Positions 9,050 through 18,086 of a DNA stretch of 64,000 nt are shown piece after piece. This DNA is from JAYVJH01 sp043777595 (GTDB lineage Bacteria > Bacteroidota > Bacteroidia > Cytophagales > Spirosomataceae), in contig JAYWHT010000110.1 of NCBI GenBank assembly GCA_043777595.1, positions 1 to 64,000 on the forward strand, written 5' to 3'. The notes beneath the pieces were generated by a model. The model was not told the DNA's origin. It searched no databases and saw nothing but the letters and a program-made list of their open reading frames with translations. Numbering within the stretch: position 1 is the first letter of the stretch; each line of letters opens with the position of its first letter. The translations under genes and the position numbers were made by a program.

Positions 9050-9081
9050 TGGCAATTAAGTACCAATTCAACTAATTTTGC
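9050..9081 (+). promoter_or_regulatory. Bacteroidota-type promoter of asnS
   Basis: TTGG at 9050-9053 and TAATTTTG at 9074-9081 match the -33 and -7 (TAnnTTTG) elements, with 20 bases between. The expected transcript start is about 9088, leaving a ~35-nt leader before the GTG at 9124. Confidence 0.6.
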
Positions 9082-9123
9082 GATACAGACTTTATTTATC
9101 AACGTCAATATCTATCTACAATC

Positions 9124-10572
9124 GTGGGACCAACACAAATAAAAACCATATTACAACAACCAGCAGGTACAGCCGTAACCATCAAAGGCTGGGTACGAAC
9201 TAAGCGAGAAAGTAAAAATGCTATTTTTATAGCCATAAACGACGGCTCGACTATACACAACATTCAAGCTGTAGCCGAGCCAGGCCAAATCGCTGACGAT
9301 ACCTTGAAACTCATTACAACAGGCTCATGCCTAAAAATTGTGGGCGAACTGGTAGCTTCGATGGGTTCGGGGCAAGTGGTTGAAGTCAAAATTGCTGGTG
9401 TTGAGGTCTTTGGTACTGCCGACCCAGAAGTATATCCGTTACAACCCAAACGCCATTCATTAGAGTTTTTACGAGAAATCGCTCACCTACGGCCACGTAC
9501 CAATACATTTAGTGCCATTCTCAGAATACGCCACGCATTAGCTTTTGCAGTTCATAAATATTACAACGACAACGGCTTTTTTTATCTGCACACACCCATC
9601 ATCACGGCCTCAGATGCCGAGGGAGCAGGCGAGATGTTTAGAGTAACAACCCTCGACTTGGACAAATTGCCACGTACCGATGAGGGCAAGATAGATTTTA
9701 AGGAAGATTTCTTTGGCCGTGAAACCAACTTGACTGTTTCGGGACAATTAGAAGGTGAGCTGGGAGCGTTGGCACTATCCAAGATTTATACTTTTGGGCC
9801 AACATTCCGTGCCGAAAACTCAAATACTACCCGTCACTTGGCCGAGTTTTGGATGATTGAACCCGAAATGGCGTTCTTTGAACTGGAAGACAACATGAAT
9901 TTGGCCGAAGATTTTTTGAAATATCTAATTGACTACGCCCTCCAAAATTGTAAAGACGACATTCAATTTCTGGAAAACCGACTGACCGAAGAAGAAAAAA
10001 CCAAGCCACAAAACGAGCGCACAATGCCACTCACCAATAAGCTACAGTTTGTGTTAGAAAACCCCTTCGAACGGCTGACTTATACCGAGGCGATAGATGT
10101 GTTGTTGAAATCGAAGCACTATAAAGAAAAGAAATTTCAGTATGACATCGCCTGGGGTGTGGACTTGCAGAGCGAGCATGAGCGGTATTTGGTCGAAAAA
10201 CATTTTAAGAAACCCGTAATATTGACCAACTATCCACGAGAAATCAAGTCATTTTATATGAAACAAAACGACTTGCAAGACGGCGACCCCGGGCCGACGG
10301 TACGAGCCATGGACGTACTGTTTCCAGGCATTGGCGAGATAATAGGTGGTAGCCAGCGTGAAGAAAACCTCGAAAAACTTACCGCTCGTATGCACGAAGT
10401 AGGCATTGAGCCAGAGGCAATCTGGTGGTATTTGGACACTCGTAAGTTTGGCACAGCCCCCCACGCAGGTTTTGGGCTGGGTTTTGAGCGTTTGGTGTTG
10501 TTTGTAACAGGCATGAGCAATATCAGAGATGTCATTCCGTTTCCACGTGCGCCCAAATCGGCTGAGTTTTAG
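9124..10572 (+). CDS. asnS: Asparaginyl-tRNA synthetase
   Basis: This 482-residue class IIb synthetase attaches Asn to tRNA-Asn in the cytoplasm. The N-terminal OB-fold (residues ~15-105) starts VTIKGWVRTKRESKN. The class II core follows, with motif 2 FRAENSNTTRHLAEFWMIEPE and motif 3 GFGLGFERLVLF near the end. SGQLEGE and DVIPFPRAPKSAEF are typical of AsnRS rather than AspRS. The start is read as GTG at 9124, because no ATG lies between the in-frame upstream region and the OB-fold and family members begin at this point. It has its own promoter. The following response-regulator gene starts 49 bp after its stop and could be read through. Confidence 0.95.
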   Translation: MGPTQIKTILQQPAGTAVTIKGWVRTKRESKNAIFIAINDGSTIHNIQAVAEPGQIADDTLKLITTGSCLKIVGELVASMGSGQVVEVKIAGVEVFGTADPEVYPLQPKRHSLEFLREIAHLRPRTNTFSAILRIRHALAFAVHKYYNDNGFFYLHTPIITASDAEGAGEMFRVTTLDLDKLPRTDEGKIDFKEDFFGRETNLTVSGQLEGELGALALSKIYTFGPTFRAENSNTTRHLAEFWMIEPEMAFFELEDNMNLAEDFLKYLIDYALQNCKDDIQFLENRLTEEEKTKPQNERTMPLTNKLQFVLENPFERLTYTEAIDVLLKSKHYKEKKFQYDIAWGVDLQSEHERYLVEKHFKKPVILTNYPREIKSFYMKQNDLQDGDPGPTVRAMDVLFPGIGEIIGGSQREENLEKLTARMHEVGIEPEAIWWYLDTRKFGTAPHAGFGLGFERLVLFVTGMSNIRDVIPFPRAPKSAEF

Positions 10573-10621
10573 GTAGAGAATTTGAATAAGTTTCAAAAAC
10601 ACAGACAACAAAAAAACAGAC

Positions 10622-10990
10622 ATGAAAATATTGGTAGTAGATGACGAAATAGACATTCAGACGCTTTTTGTGCAACGGTTTCGGAAAGAAATACGAGCAG
10701 GTGAGTTGGAATTTGCTTTTGCAATATCGGGCGAAAATGCTTTGGAGATACTCAAAGAAAACGAGTCGGAATATGTGCTGATATTGTCGGACATCAATAT
10801 GCCAGGAATGTCGGGGTTTCAGTTATTAAAACACCTCAAAGAAAAATACCCGGCCGTGCCGCCACAAGTACTGCTAATAACGGCCTATGGCGACCAGCAA
10901 ACTCGCCAACGTGCAGAAGAACTCGGTGCTGATGGTTTTTTGAGCAAACCTATTGATTTTGTAGCACTCAAAGAAAGACTACTACAATGA
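10622..10990 (+). CDS. Single-domain response regulator (CheY-like receiver)
   Basis: This 122-residue stand-alone receiver domain has the acidic pocket Asp7/Asp8, phospho-acceptor Asp57 in SDINMPG, Thr87 and Lys109 in SKPIDF. There is no output domain, so it must act by protein contact or phosphorelay. Its stop overlaps the start of the next gene in ATGA (10987-10990). That gene has its own receiver of similar sequence (both contain LSDINMP and KPI-F), suggesting tandem duplication and a shared pathway. No histidine kinase is encoded nearby. Confidence 0.92.
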   Translation: MKILVVDDEIDIQTLFVQRFRKEIRAGELEFAFAISGENALEILKENESEYVLILSDINMPGMSGFQLLKHLKEKYPAVPPQVLLITAYGDQQTRQRAEELGADGFLSKPIDFVALKERLLQ

Positions 10991-12021
10991 CCGCAAAAAT
11001 ATTAGTTGTAGATGATGAGCCTGATTTGGAATTGTTGATAAAACAAAAATTTCGTCGGCAAATTCGAGAACAACAATACGAATTTTATTTTAGTCGTAAT
11101 GGCCAAGAAGCCATTGAGCAAGTCGTAAATCAGCCCGACTTGGATATGGTTTTGAGCGACATAAATATGCCTATTATCGACGGCCTGACATTGCTCTATA
11201 AAATTGCTGAAATAAGACCCTTGCTCAAGTCTGTTATGATTTCGGCATACGGCGACATGGGCAATATCAGAACGGCAATGAATCGAGGGGCATTTGATTT
11301 TTTGACTAAGCCAATCAACTTTGATGATTTGGAAATAACGATTCAAAAAACACTGAGCCATGCCAAGCAAATAAAGCAAACACTTACGGCCATCAAAGAA
11401 AACAATATCTTGAAGATGTACGTCGATGAAAACGTACTCAACTTCATGAATAGGCAAGAGTTTGAGTCGGCAATTATTGCCAACGAAACCATCGAGGCCA
11501 CTGTTGTTTTTATAGATATATGTGGATTTACGGCTATTTCTGAAACCCAAAAACCAGATATTGTAGTTGCGTTAATCAATACTTATTTTGACTTGATGGT
11601 CAAAGAAATAATAGCACAAGAAGGCATAATAGACAAGTTTATGGGCGACTGCGTGATGGCTATTTTCAAAGGCAAGTACCATTTAGACCGAGCCATAGAA
11701 GCAAGTTTGGCCGTCCGAAACCAAATAAATAGCATCAAGAGCCATACCGATTTTATGCCACAGGTGTCTATTGGAGTCAAAAGCGGCGAGATGATTTCGG
11801 GTAATATTGGTTCTGTTGCACTCAAACGATTGGACTATACCGTCATTGGCGACACCGTAAATACAGCCCAGCGGCTTCAATCGGTGGCTAAGGCAGGGCA
11901 AATTTTGGTGGCCGAAGACGACTACCAAAAAATCAAAGATTCATTTTCGTGCAATCAAGCAAAAGCTATCGTACTCAAAAATAAAGCCAACTCGGTGATT
12001 GTTTTTGAAGTAATTTCTTAA
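10987..12021 (+). CDS. Response regulator with class III adenylate/guanylate cyclase output
   Basis: This 344-residue protein has a receiver domain (1-125; acceptor Asp58, Lys108), a short helical linker and a class III nucleotide cyclase domain (~165-340). The two metal-binding aspartates are present: Asp177 in VVFIDICGF and Asp221 in DKFMGDCVM. So are Asn292 and Arg296 of GDTVNTAQR, which hold the transition state. Asp289 in that loop fits ATP rather than GTP, though specificity cannot be fixed by eye. The product is therefore probably cAMP, made in response to phosphorylation. The gene is translationally coupled to the receiver gene before it. A Crp/Fnr-type regulator exists at 50341, but no link can be shown. 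Confidence 0.9.
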   Translation: MTAKILVVDDEPDLELLIKQKFRRQIREQQYEFYFSRNGQEAIEQVVNQPDLDMVLSDINMPIIDGLTLLYKIAEIRPLLKSVMISAYGDMGNIRTAMNRGAFDFLTKPINFDDLEITIQKTLSHAKQIKQTLTAIKENNILKMYVDENVLNFMNRQEFESAIIANETIEATVVFIDICGFTAISETQKPDIVVALINTYFDLMVKEIIAQEGIIDKFMGDCVMAIFKGKYHLDRAIEASLAVRNQINSIKSHTDFMPQVSIGVKSGEMISGNIGSVALKRLDYTVIGDTVNTAQRLQSVAKAGQILVAEDDYQKIKDSFSCNQAKAIVLKNKANSVIVFEVIS

Positions 12022-12087
12022 CAAGCGAAGCCTTCGTTAAAAAACAGGTTCTACTATGATTTCTACGAAGATGCTGCTTGAAGCCGA

Positions 12088-12120
12088 ACCGAAGCCATCG
12101 CTCCAAGCGATGGCTTCGGT
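12088..12120. repeat. Perfect 15-bp hairpin, copy 1 of the GAAGCCATCG element
   Basis: ACCGAAGCCATCGCT, loop CCA, then its exact complement. A second copy with a 13-bp stem lies at 15971-16003. No T-run follows, so a REP-type element is more likely than a simple terminator, though it sits between two convergent genes. The 200-bp gap also holds the heptamer tract at 12193-12220. Confidence 0.6.
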
Positions 12121-12192
12121 AAACCCGTATAAATCAACTAAGAACCAAAAAACAAAGACTTCGCCATTTCGTGGAAAAATGGTTACTTATTC

Positions 12193-12220
12193 AATCATTC
12201 TTAATTCTTAATTCTACATC
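12193..12220. repeat. Heptamer tract CTTAATT x2 with flanking variants
   Basis: AATCATT, CTTAATT, CTTAATT and CTACATC lie head to tail just past the 3' end of the peroxiredoxin gene. It is one of the dispersed 7-base tracts of this window. Confidence 0.4.
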
Positions 12221-12221
12221 A

Positions 12222-12857
12222 CTACTTATTTGGCTGGGGTGTGTAGCGCAAGTAAGGCTTTACGATATTTAGCCCTTTGGTGAACTTCAATTTAGCATCT
12301 TCTGTACTCACGGCAGGCACTACAATCACGTCGTCGCCGTCTTTCCAGTCGGCTGGGGTGGCTACTTGGTAATTGGCCGTTAATTGCAACGAATCAATGA
12401 CCCGCAACAATTCTACAAAGTTACGACCCGTAGAAGCTGGATAGGTAAGCGTCAGTTTTATTTTTTTGTCGGGGCCAATGATAAACACCGACCGTACCGT
12501 TGCTTTTTCGCTGGCATTTGGGTGAATCATATCATAAAGTGTTGCCACAGTACGGTCGCCATCGGCTATGATAGGGAAATTTACCGTTGTGCCGTTCACT
12601 TCGTTGATGTCGGGTACCCATTTATTGTGCGAAGCCAAGTCGTCCACGCTTACTGCTATTACTTTTACGTTGCGAGCCTCAAAGTCCCCTTTCAGCAAAG
12701 CCGTTTTGCCGAGTTCGGTGGTGCAGACGGGCGTAAAGTCGGCAGGGTGCGAAAACAACATTCCCCACGAAGTACCGAGCCATTCATGGAAATTCAAATC
12801 GCCTTGCGTAGTGCTGGCCGAAAAATCTGGTGCGATGTCGCCTAATCTTAATGACAT
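12222..12857 (-). CDS. 1-Cys peroxiredoxin (Prx6 type)
   Basis: This 211-residue cytoplasmic peroxidase reduces hydrogen and alkyl peroxides. The peroxidatic Cys45 sits in FSHPADFTPVCTTELG, the Prx6/AhpC-like signature. It is the only cysteine, so there is no resolving Cys and an outside thiol is needed. The C-terminal dimer arm WKDGDDVIVVPAVS and PYLRYTPQP is complete, as in Prx6 proteins. It is transcribed alone from a promoter in the 297-bp AT-rich gap beyond 12857. A second peroxiredoxin of the Bcp type is at 36023. Confidence 0.93.
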   Translation of the reverse strand: MSLRLGDIAPDFSASTTQGDLNFHEWLGTSWGMLFSHPADFTPVCTTELGKTALLKGDFEARNVKVIAVSVDDLASHNKWVPDINEVNGTTVNFPIIADGDRTVATLYDMIHPNASEKATVRSVFIIGPDKKIKLTLTYPASTGRNFVELLRVIDSLQLTANYQVATPADWKDGDDVIVVPAVSTEDAKLKFTKGLNIVKPYLRYTPQPNK

Positions 12858-13154
12858 AATTGTGTGGTTGAAATTGTGAAATAGATTAAATTAGTATATT
12901 AAAACTTAAAAACTATCGAGTTTATATTTTTATTGAACAACTAACTCCGTTTTTGTTTTAGTGATTACAATTTTTTAAAAATAAAAGTTCTAAATAAGCC
13001 CCTTTTTGTGGAACGATGACTGTCCTGATTTTTAATTTGGACTACAGAAATCAGCAAACAGAATTTTAGAGTTCTCAAATCGCTAAAATTAAAGAGAGCG
13101 TTCGTACACCATTCAACAAGAATTTGTATTTTTGCTAAAAGAATTGAGAAGACC
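12858..13154. other. Gap between divergent genes, promoter DNA only
   Basis: AT-rich DNA between the divergent peroxiredoxin and PD-(D/E)XK-like genes. A TATTTTTG box at ~13128 fits the -7 element for the rightward gene. No small ORF, repeat copy or RNA gene was recognised. Confidence 0.4.
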
Positions 13155-13790
13155 ATGATAAAAAGCAACTTTCGTGAATGGACATCAGACCGTATTGATG
13201 AAACATTCGGAACAAAACAAATATTAAAACATCCAGCACTTGAAAGTTGGCTGGCTTTTGAATGTGAACTTGAAAGCTGGGAAAAAAAAGCATTGGATAG
13301 GGTACAAAGCCCATTGATAATTGGCGCAGTAGGCTGGAACGAAGTAGAACTCGAAAACAAGTTTATTAGTCCGATGTTTATGTTGGCAGGAGTGTATGGA
13401 GATAATTTCGGCTATTTTCTTGAACGAGACCTTGCCGCTACCATCGACGACTACGAACTCAGCGGTAGGGTTGATGGCATGGTAGCGTCGGGTGTACGAA
13501 ATCCTAAGAAACCCTTTTTTTGTTTAAACGAGTACAAACGCCTAACCGACCCTGACGGTGAGCCACAAGGCCAAGTACTGATGGCCATGCTCGTAGCCCA
13601 ACAACACAACAATACGCCCAATGTGCCTCTGCACGGCTGTTATATCATTGGTAAAGATTGGTATTTTATGGTTTTGGTTGGTAAAGAATACGCTATAAGT
13701 AAAATATTTACAGCCGATGACGAAGATATTTACGATATTTTTAGAATTTTAAGAGGGCTATCGGCCAGCGTTGCGGCTCAGTTGGCATAA
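13155..13790 (+). CDS. Conserved hypothetical, possible PD-(D/E)XK-like fold
   Basis: This 211-residue protein matches the general look of a hypothetical often seen in Bacteroidota (FREWTSDRIDETFG at the start, GKEYAISK and FRILRGL at the end). Residues ~112-130 contain GRVDGMVAS followed by CLNEYKR. The spacing of Asp and Glu-x-Lys resembles the core of a PD-(D/E)XK nuclease, and QGQVLMAMLVAQQ fits the helix after it. There is no signal peptide. It stands alone between the peroxiredoxin and the M3 peptidase, 35 bp before the latter. No function should be assigned beyond a possible nuclease-like fold. Confidence 0.6.
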   Translation: MIKSNFREWTSDRIDETFGTKQILKHPALESWLAFECELESWEKKALDRVQSPLIIGAVGWNEVELENKFISPMFMLAGVYGDNFGYFLERDLAATIDDYELSGRVDGMVASGVRNPKKPFFCLNEYKRLTDPDGEPQGQVLMAMLVAQQHNNTPNVPLHGCYIIGKDWYFMVLVGKEYAISKIFTADDEDIYDIFRILRGLSASVAAQLA

Positions 13791-13825
13791 ATGAATAATA
13801 TTAAAATAAAACCACCCTAAAAACC

Positions 13826-15958
13826 ATGAAAAAATACCTGTTACTTACACTTTCACTTACTATTAACGGCCTTATTATTGCCCAAAATAAACAAAAAAAA
13901 ATGACCGACAACCCACTTTTGCAACCATTTAATACTCCACACAATACGCCACCTTACGACAAAATCAAGGTCGAACACTTTATGCCAGCCATTGCCGAGG
14001 GTATGGTTAGAGGCCGTAAAGACATTGAAACTATCATAAAAAACCCAGCCAAACCTACATTCGACAATACGATTGTGGCCTTGGAGCGAGCAGGTGAGTT
14101 GTTGAGTAAAGTTACACCCATATTGTTTCATTTGAACGGTGCCGAAACGACCGATGCCATTCAGCAGGTAGTCAAAGAAGCCAGCCCGTTACTGACAGAA
14201 TATGGCAATGATATTTCGCTCAATCAAAAACTATTTGCCAGAGTAAAAGCCGTTTGGGAGCAGCGCAGCAGCTTGAAGTTAGACAAAGAAAGCGAGATGC
14301 TATTGGAAAAAACCTATAAATCTTTTGCACGAAACGGGGCTAACCTAAACGATACCGACAAAGAAAAAATGCGGGGCATTAACAAAGAGCTATCGCAACT
14401 GTCGATTGAGTTTAGTGAGCATAACTTAGCCGAGACCAACGAATATGCCTTGCTAATAACCAACGAGGCCGATTTGTCTGGCTTGCCCGACTTTGCCAAA
14501 GAAGCAGCCAAAGCCACTGCCAAAAAACAGAAAAAAGAAGGCTGGGTCTTTACACTTCAATATACGAGTTTGGGGCCGTTTTTGCAATATGCCGACAACA
14601 GAGAGCTACGAAAACAACTCTGGACGGCCAGTAACAAAAAGGGATTTAATGGCGACAAAAACGACAACCAAGCCATTGTTCAAAAAATAGTAAAACTTCG
14701 GTACGACAAAGCCGCCTTGCTGGGCTATAAAACATGGGCCAATTATGTATTGGAAGAGCGCATGGCCGAAACACCCGCCAAAGTAATGACCTTTGAAAAC
14801 GACGTACTCAACTACGCCAAACCAGCCGCCCTGCGTGAGTTGGCCGAGCTGACTGATTATGCCCAAAAACACGGCTTTACCGAAAACGTGCTACAACGCT
14901 GGGACGCAAGTTATTATTCTGAAAAACTAAAAAAAGAAAAATTTAGCATCAACGACGAAATCTTAAAGCCGTACTTCAAACTCGAAAACGTGTTGGACGG
15001 CCTTTTTACGCTCACAAACAAATTGTACGGTTTGACATTTAAAGAAAACAAATCGATTCCTGTTTGGCATGCTGACGTAAAGGCTTACGAGATTTTTGAT
15101 GAAAAAAGCCAGTTGCTTTCGGTTTGGTATGGCGACTATTTTCCTCGTGAGGGCAAGCGATCAGGTGCCTGGAACACAACCACGCAAGCACAACATTTTG
15201 AAAACGGTAAAGACATAAGGCCGCACGTGCTTAATATCTGCAACTTTACAAAACCAACCGAAACCAAACCCTCGCTGCTGACATTCAGAGAGGTAGAAAC
15301 GCTTTATCATGAGTTTGGCCATGCGCTACACTCGATGCTGTCGCACGCTAAGTATGAGACAGTGAGCGGTACGAGTGTGTCGTGGGACTTTGTGGAGCTA
15401 CCGAGCCAGTTTATGGAAAATTATTGCTTAGAACCCGAAGTACTCAAATTGTTTGCCAAACATTACCAAACCAACGAAGTGATACCGACCGAGTATATCC
15501 AAAAACTCAAAGCCTCGTCTAACTTTATGGCTGGGTTGGCTACGGCTCGCCAAGTCAATCTGGGCCTTACAGATATGGAATGGCACGGTAACGTCCCAAA
15601 TAATGAAAGTATTGCAGAGATAGAGTCAAAGATTGCTAAACAAACCGATTTGTACCCAATAGTACCAGGGACAGCTCTAAGTACATCGTTTGGGCATATT
15701 TTTGCAGGTGGCTATTCGGCGGGTTACTACTCGTATATGTGGAGCGAAGTACTTGATGCCGATGCTTTTGAGGCTTTTAAAGAGACTGGTATTTTTGATA
15801 AAAAAACGGCACAATCGTTCAGAGAAAATATATTGTCTAAGGGCGGCACCGAAAAACCAATGGTACTTTACAAACGGTTTAGAGGCCGTGAGCCTCGCCC
15901 CGAAGCCATGCTCAAACGCAAGGGACTTATTGAAGCCAAAACCTTAAAGGGGCTTTAA
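13826..15958 (+). CDS. M3-family metallopeptidase (oligopeptidase A / Dcp type), exported
   Basis: This 710-residue zinc peptidase cleaves short peptides. A signal peptide (residues 1-19, MKKYLLLTLSLTINGLIIAQ) sends it to the periplasm. The zinc site is HEFGH at residues 495-499 with the third ligand Glu in FVELPSQFMENY, and GTALSTSFGHIFAGGYSAGYYSY is the conserved substrate-binding loop. Its length fits the peptidyl-dipeptidase Dcp branch. It is complete and ends just before the GAAGCCATCG hairpin (15971). Its role is probably recycling of peptides. Confidence 0.93.
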   Translation: MKKYLLLTLSLTINGLIIAQNKQKKMTDNPLLQPFNTPHNTPPYDKIKVEHFMPAIAEGMVRGRKDIETIIKNPAKPTFDNTIVALERAGELLSKVTPILFHLNGAETTDAIQQVVKEASPLLTEYGNDISLNQKLFARVKAVWEQRSSLKLDKESEMLLEKTYKSFARNGANLNDTDKEKMRGINKELSQLSIEFSEHNLAETNEYALLITNEADLSGLPDFAKEAAKATAKKQKKEGWVFTLQYTSLGPFLQYADNRELRKQLWTASNKKGFNGDKNDNQAIVQKIVKLRYDKAALLGYKTWANYVLEERMAETPAKVMTFENDVLNYAKPAALRELAELTDYAQKHGFTENVLQRWDASYYSEKLKKEKFSINDEILKPYFKLENVLDGLFTLTNKLYGLTFKENKSIPVWHADVKAYEIFDEKSQLLSVWYGDYFPREGKRSGAWNTTTQAQHFENGKDIRPHVLNICNFTKPTETKPSLLTFREVETLYHEFGHALHSMLSHAKYETVSGTSVSWDFVELPSQFMENYCLEPEVLKLFAKHYQTNEVIPTEYIQKLKASSNFMAGLATARQVNLGLTDMEWHGNVPNNESIAEIESKIAKQTDLYPIVPGTALSTSFGHIFAGGYSAGYYSYMWSEVLDADAFEAFKETGIFDKKTAQSFRENILSKGGTEKPMVLYKRFRGREPRPEAMLKRKGLIEAKTLKGL

Positions 15959-15970
15959 TTGATGACAAAC

Positions 15971-16003
15971 AGCGAAGCCATCGATCCAAGCGATGGCTTC
16001 GCT
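15971..16003. repeat. 13-bp hairpin, copy 2 of the GAAGCCATCG element
   Basis: AGCGAAGCCATCG, loop ATCCAAG, then the exact complement, followed by TGTGTTTT. It matches the core of the hairpin at 12088-12120. Its place 12 bp after the M3 peptidase stop suggests use as a terminator. Confidence 0.6.
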
Positions 16004-16053
16004 TGTGTTTTGGCACAGTTTTTATGCTTGTTAATGTAAAATTGAAATATTAT

Positions 16054-17448
16054 ATGAAATTTGTTTTAACCCTTTCGTTTTTCGTTTTACATTTGATATT
16101 AGTATCACAAGCCCAACAAATGCTCGGCCCACACAGCGGCAACCATGCAAGTATTTACAGAGCTACGTTCAACCCATCGGCGGTAGCCGGTACTAAATAC
16201 AAATGGCATATCAACGCCGTAGCTTTCAATACAACGATAAACAATCGGTATTTTAGTTATTTTAGAACTGATGCACTGTTTTATCCCATCAAAACGCCCT
16301 ATACTTCGTCTGAATTATACGGTAAATCCAAGCTAACAGGCTCATATACAATGGGTGGCAATGTGAATATTGCAACAGATTTACGGCTACCTTCGGTCTT
16401 TTTTGACGTTACCAAATGGCTTACGCTGGGTGTTTCGGGGCGGTTTCGGGGGTTTGTGCAAGGGGCAAATCTGCCTTCGGTGTTAAGCGATGTTTATACC
16501 AAACGTCTTGACTTTGGTAATTTGGTGGCTTCGACTGGCACAATTAAAAACTTTACCATGAGCCAACAATCGTTTTTGGAAACAGGCTTGACGGTGGCAG
16601 GAGTGGCTTTAGATTTACCCGAAATAATAAAGATAAAACTCGGTGCTTCGGTCAAACGACTTTCGGCGGGGCGGTCTGTTTTTTTGAAAATAAATAGTGC
16701 TAATTATCAAGTTCGGGTAATCGACAAAGAAAATGCAGCCTTAGACTTAACCAATGCCTCCTACGATTACGGCTACACTAACGCTACGCAAAGTTTTAGT
16801 TTAGACAATGTGTTTTCGGACAGTTATGGCTCGGGTTGGGGCTATGACTTTGGGGCTACGGTTGAGTTAGGGCAAATCAAAAACGATGCAGACTATCGGG
16901 CCAACTACATTGCACGTATTGGTGTGGCACTAACCGATGGCGGGAGTATCAGTTATCCAAATAGTGGTAAAATATACAGCGGCACATTGACCAAAACAAC
17001 GCTAAATCAAGACAATGTCGTGGCTCTGGGCGATAATACCGTCAAAGCGTTAGAAAGTATCTTACCCAAAACCAACCCCAAAACCTATACACTAACAACC
17101 CAACTGCCCACAACACTCAATCTGGACTTGGATTTGCATTTGGCTAAGTCGTTTTTTTTGAACGCCACCTTAATCAAACCCACTCAAACGGGCCCACTAC
17201 CAACAGTGATGCAGCAACCACAAATACTGTCGATTACGCCCCGATTTGAAGATGCAGATGCAGAATTTACACTGCCCATAAGCTGGATTGAAGGCAACAC
17301 CTCCCCCACTGTTGGTATGTCGGCAAGGGTTGAGCCGATTTTTATTGGTTTTAGTAATCTGAGTGGAATGTTAAAAATCCATGAACCAAGAGGTACGTTT
17401 CTGTATTTTGGATTACAGTTTTGGAAAATGAGGAAAGACAAAAAATAG
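16054..17448 (+). CDS. DUF5723-family outer-membrane-type protein
   Basis: This 464-residue protein begins at the ATG at 16054, since a signal peptide (MKFVLTLSFFVLHLILVSQAQ) follows directly. The longer frame back to a TTG at 16003 runs into the hairpin. The mature start QMLGPHSGNHASIYRATFNPS and alternating amphipathic strands (LTLGVSGRFRGFVQG, WGYDFGATVELG) match the DUF5723 group, presumed beta-barrel proteins of the Bacteroidota outer membrane. It ends in a strand with LQFWKMRKDKK. No partner genes adjoin it, and its function is unknown. Confidence 0.8.
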   Translation: MKFVLTLSFFVLHLILVSQAQQMLGPHSGNHASIYRATFNPSAVAGTKYKWHINAVAFNTTINNRYFSYFRTDALFYPIKTPYTSSELYGKSKLTGSYTMGGNVNIATDLRLPSVFFDVTKWLTLGVSGRFRGFVQGANLPSVLSDVYTKRLDFGNLVASTGTIKNFTMSQQSFLETGLTVAGVALDLPEIIKIKLGASVKRLSAGRSVFLKINSANYQVRVIDKENAALDLTNASYDYGYTNATQSFSLDNVFSDSYGSGWGYDFGATVELGQIKNDADYRANYIARIGVALTDGGSISYPNSGKIYSGTLTKTTLNQDNVVALGDNTVKALESILPKTNPKTYTLTTQLPTTLNLDLDLHLAKSFFLNATLIKPTQTGPLPTVMQQPQILSITPRFEDADAEFTLPISWIEGNTSPTVGMSARVEPIFIGFSNLSGMLKIHEPRGTFLYFGLQFWKMRKDKK

Positions 17449-17482
17449 TTTCCATCAATACCCCACAAGTAGGCACTCCAAC

Positions 17483-17746
17483 TTAGTCAGCTACAAAAAT
17501 ATCGACTACACTTGTTTCAAAATCGGGCAGTACAGGGCTGGCCGAGCAAATATCTGACCCAGTACAAATTTTGACTTCCTTGTACGAGTTGTAAACCTCT
17601 ACTTCACATTCGTCAGGATATACCAGCCAAACAACTTTTACTCCTGCTTTAAAGTATTCATTGGGTTTGTTTATGACAGCAATAATCTGGTCATTTGTCG
17701 AAATCACTTCAATCACAAATTCTGGGACAGTATCTTCATATTTTAT
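17483..17746 (-). pseudogene. Uma2-family nuclease, only the C-terminal half left
   Basis: The frame reads KYEDTVPEFVIEVIS, then NKPNEYFKAGVKVVWLVYP and SASPVLPDF, closely matching the C-terminal half of the intact Uma2 protein at 47924-48475 (PEFVVEIIS, SEYFKAG, SASPVLPDF). The N-terminal half with the RRPDIAYL-type strand is missing. Homology stops near 17746, right where the MITE-like repeat begins (17758). The remaining piece has catalytic-type Glu and Lys but no start of its own. Confidence 0.75.
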
Positions 17747-17757
17747 ACATAAGTAGA

Positions 17758-17865
17758 AGTAAGTATTTATACGAAACTAATACAGTATTTTAATCTTGAT
17801 AACTTACTGATTAACAGTATTGTACTTAACTCACGACACCGTACTGTATACTCACAACTATTTAA
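17758..17865 (+). repeat. MITE-like repeat, full-length copy A
   Basis: About 108 bp. Core words are GATAACTTACTGATTAACAG and TGTACTTAACTCACGACACC, shared with copies at 40462-40547, 45243-45349 (opposite strand) and 49046-49131. Ends resemble TTAAGTA and TACTTAA inverted tips, degraded at the left end here. It abuts the broken Uma2 gene. Confidence 0.75.
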
Positions 17866-17907
17866 GTAATAATGTAGAATTATGAGCGATTGAATGACTG
17901 AATAAGT

Positions 17908-17964
17908 ATTTAATTTATAATGGGTTAGCTAAATTTATAATCTTGTCTAAATTTGCTCAGTTAC
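17908..17964 (-). repeat. Second dispersed repeat (TTAGCTAA element), copy 1
   Basis: Read on the minus strand it matches 45433-45487: CTGAG-AAATTTA-ACA--ATTA-AAATTTAGCTAAC, about three quarters identical. Both copies lie within 100 bp of a full-length MITE-like repeat. Codon-like conservation (AKF-I--KF-Q in frame) hints at remains of an old gene. Confidence 0.5.
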
Positions 17965-18086
17965 TTAAGTAATTATGCAAAATTAGTTCATATATTTTAT
18001 GATAGAGGCACCTGATAATCAATGTTCTTGATTGTCAATTATACATTTTAAATTACTACTTATTAATGAGTGGGCTTACACCATCG

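Noticed and set aside
16003..16053. Longer TTG start for the DUF5723 gene
   Set aside because: It begins in the GAAGCCATCG hairpin and would put 17 residues before a clean signal peptide.
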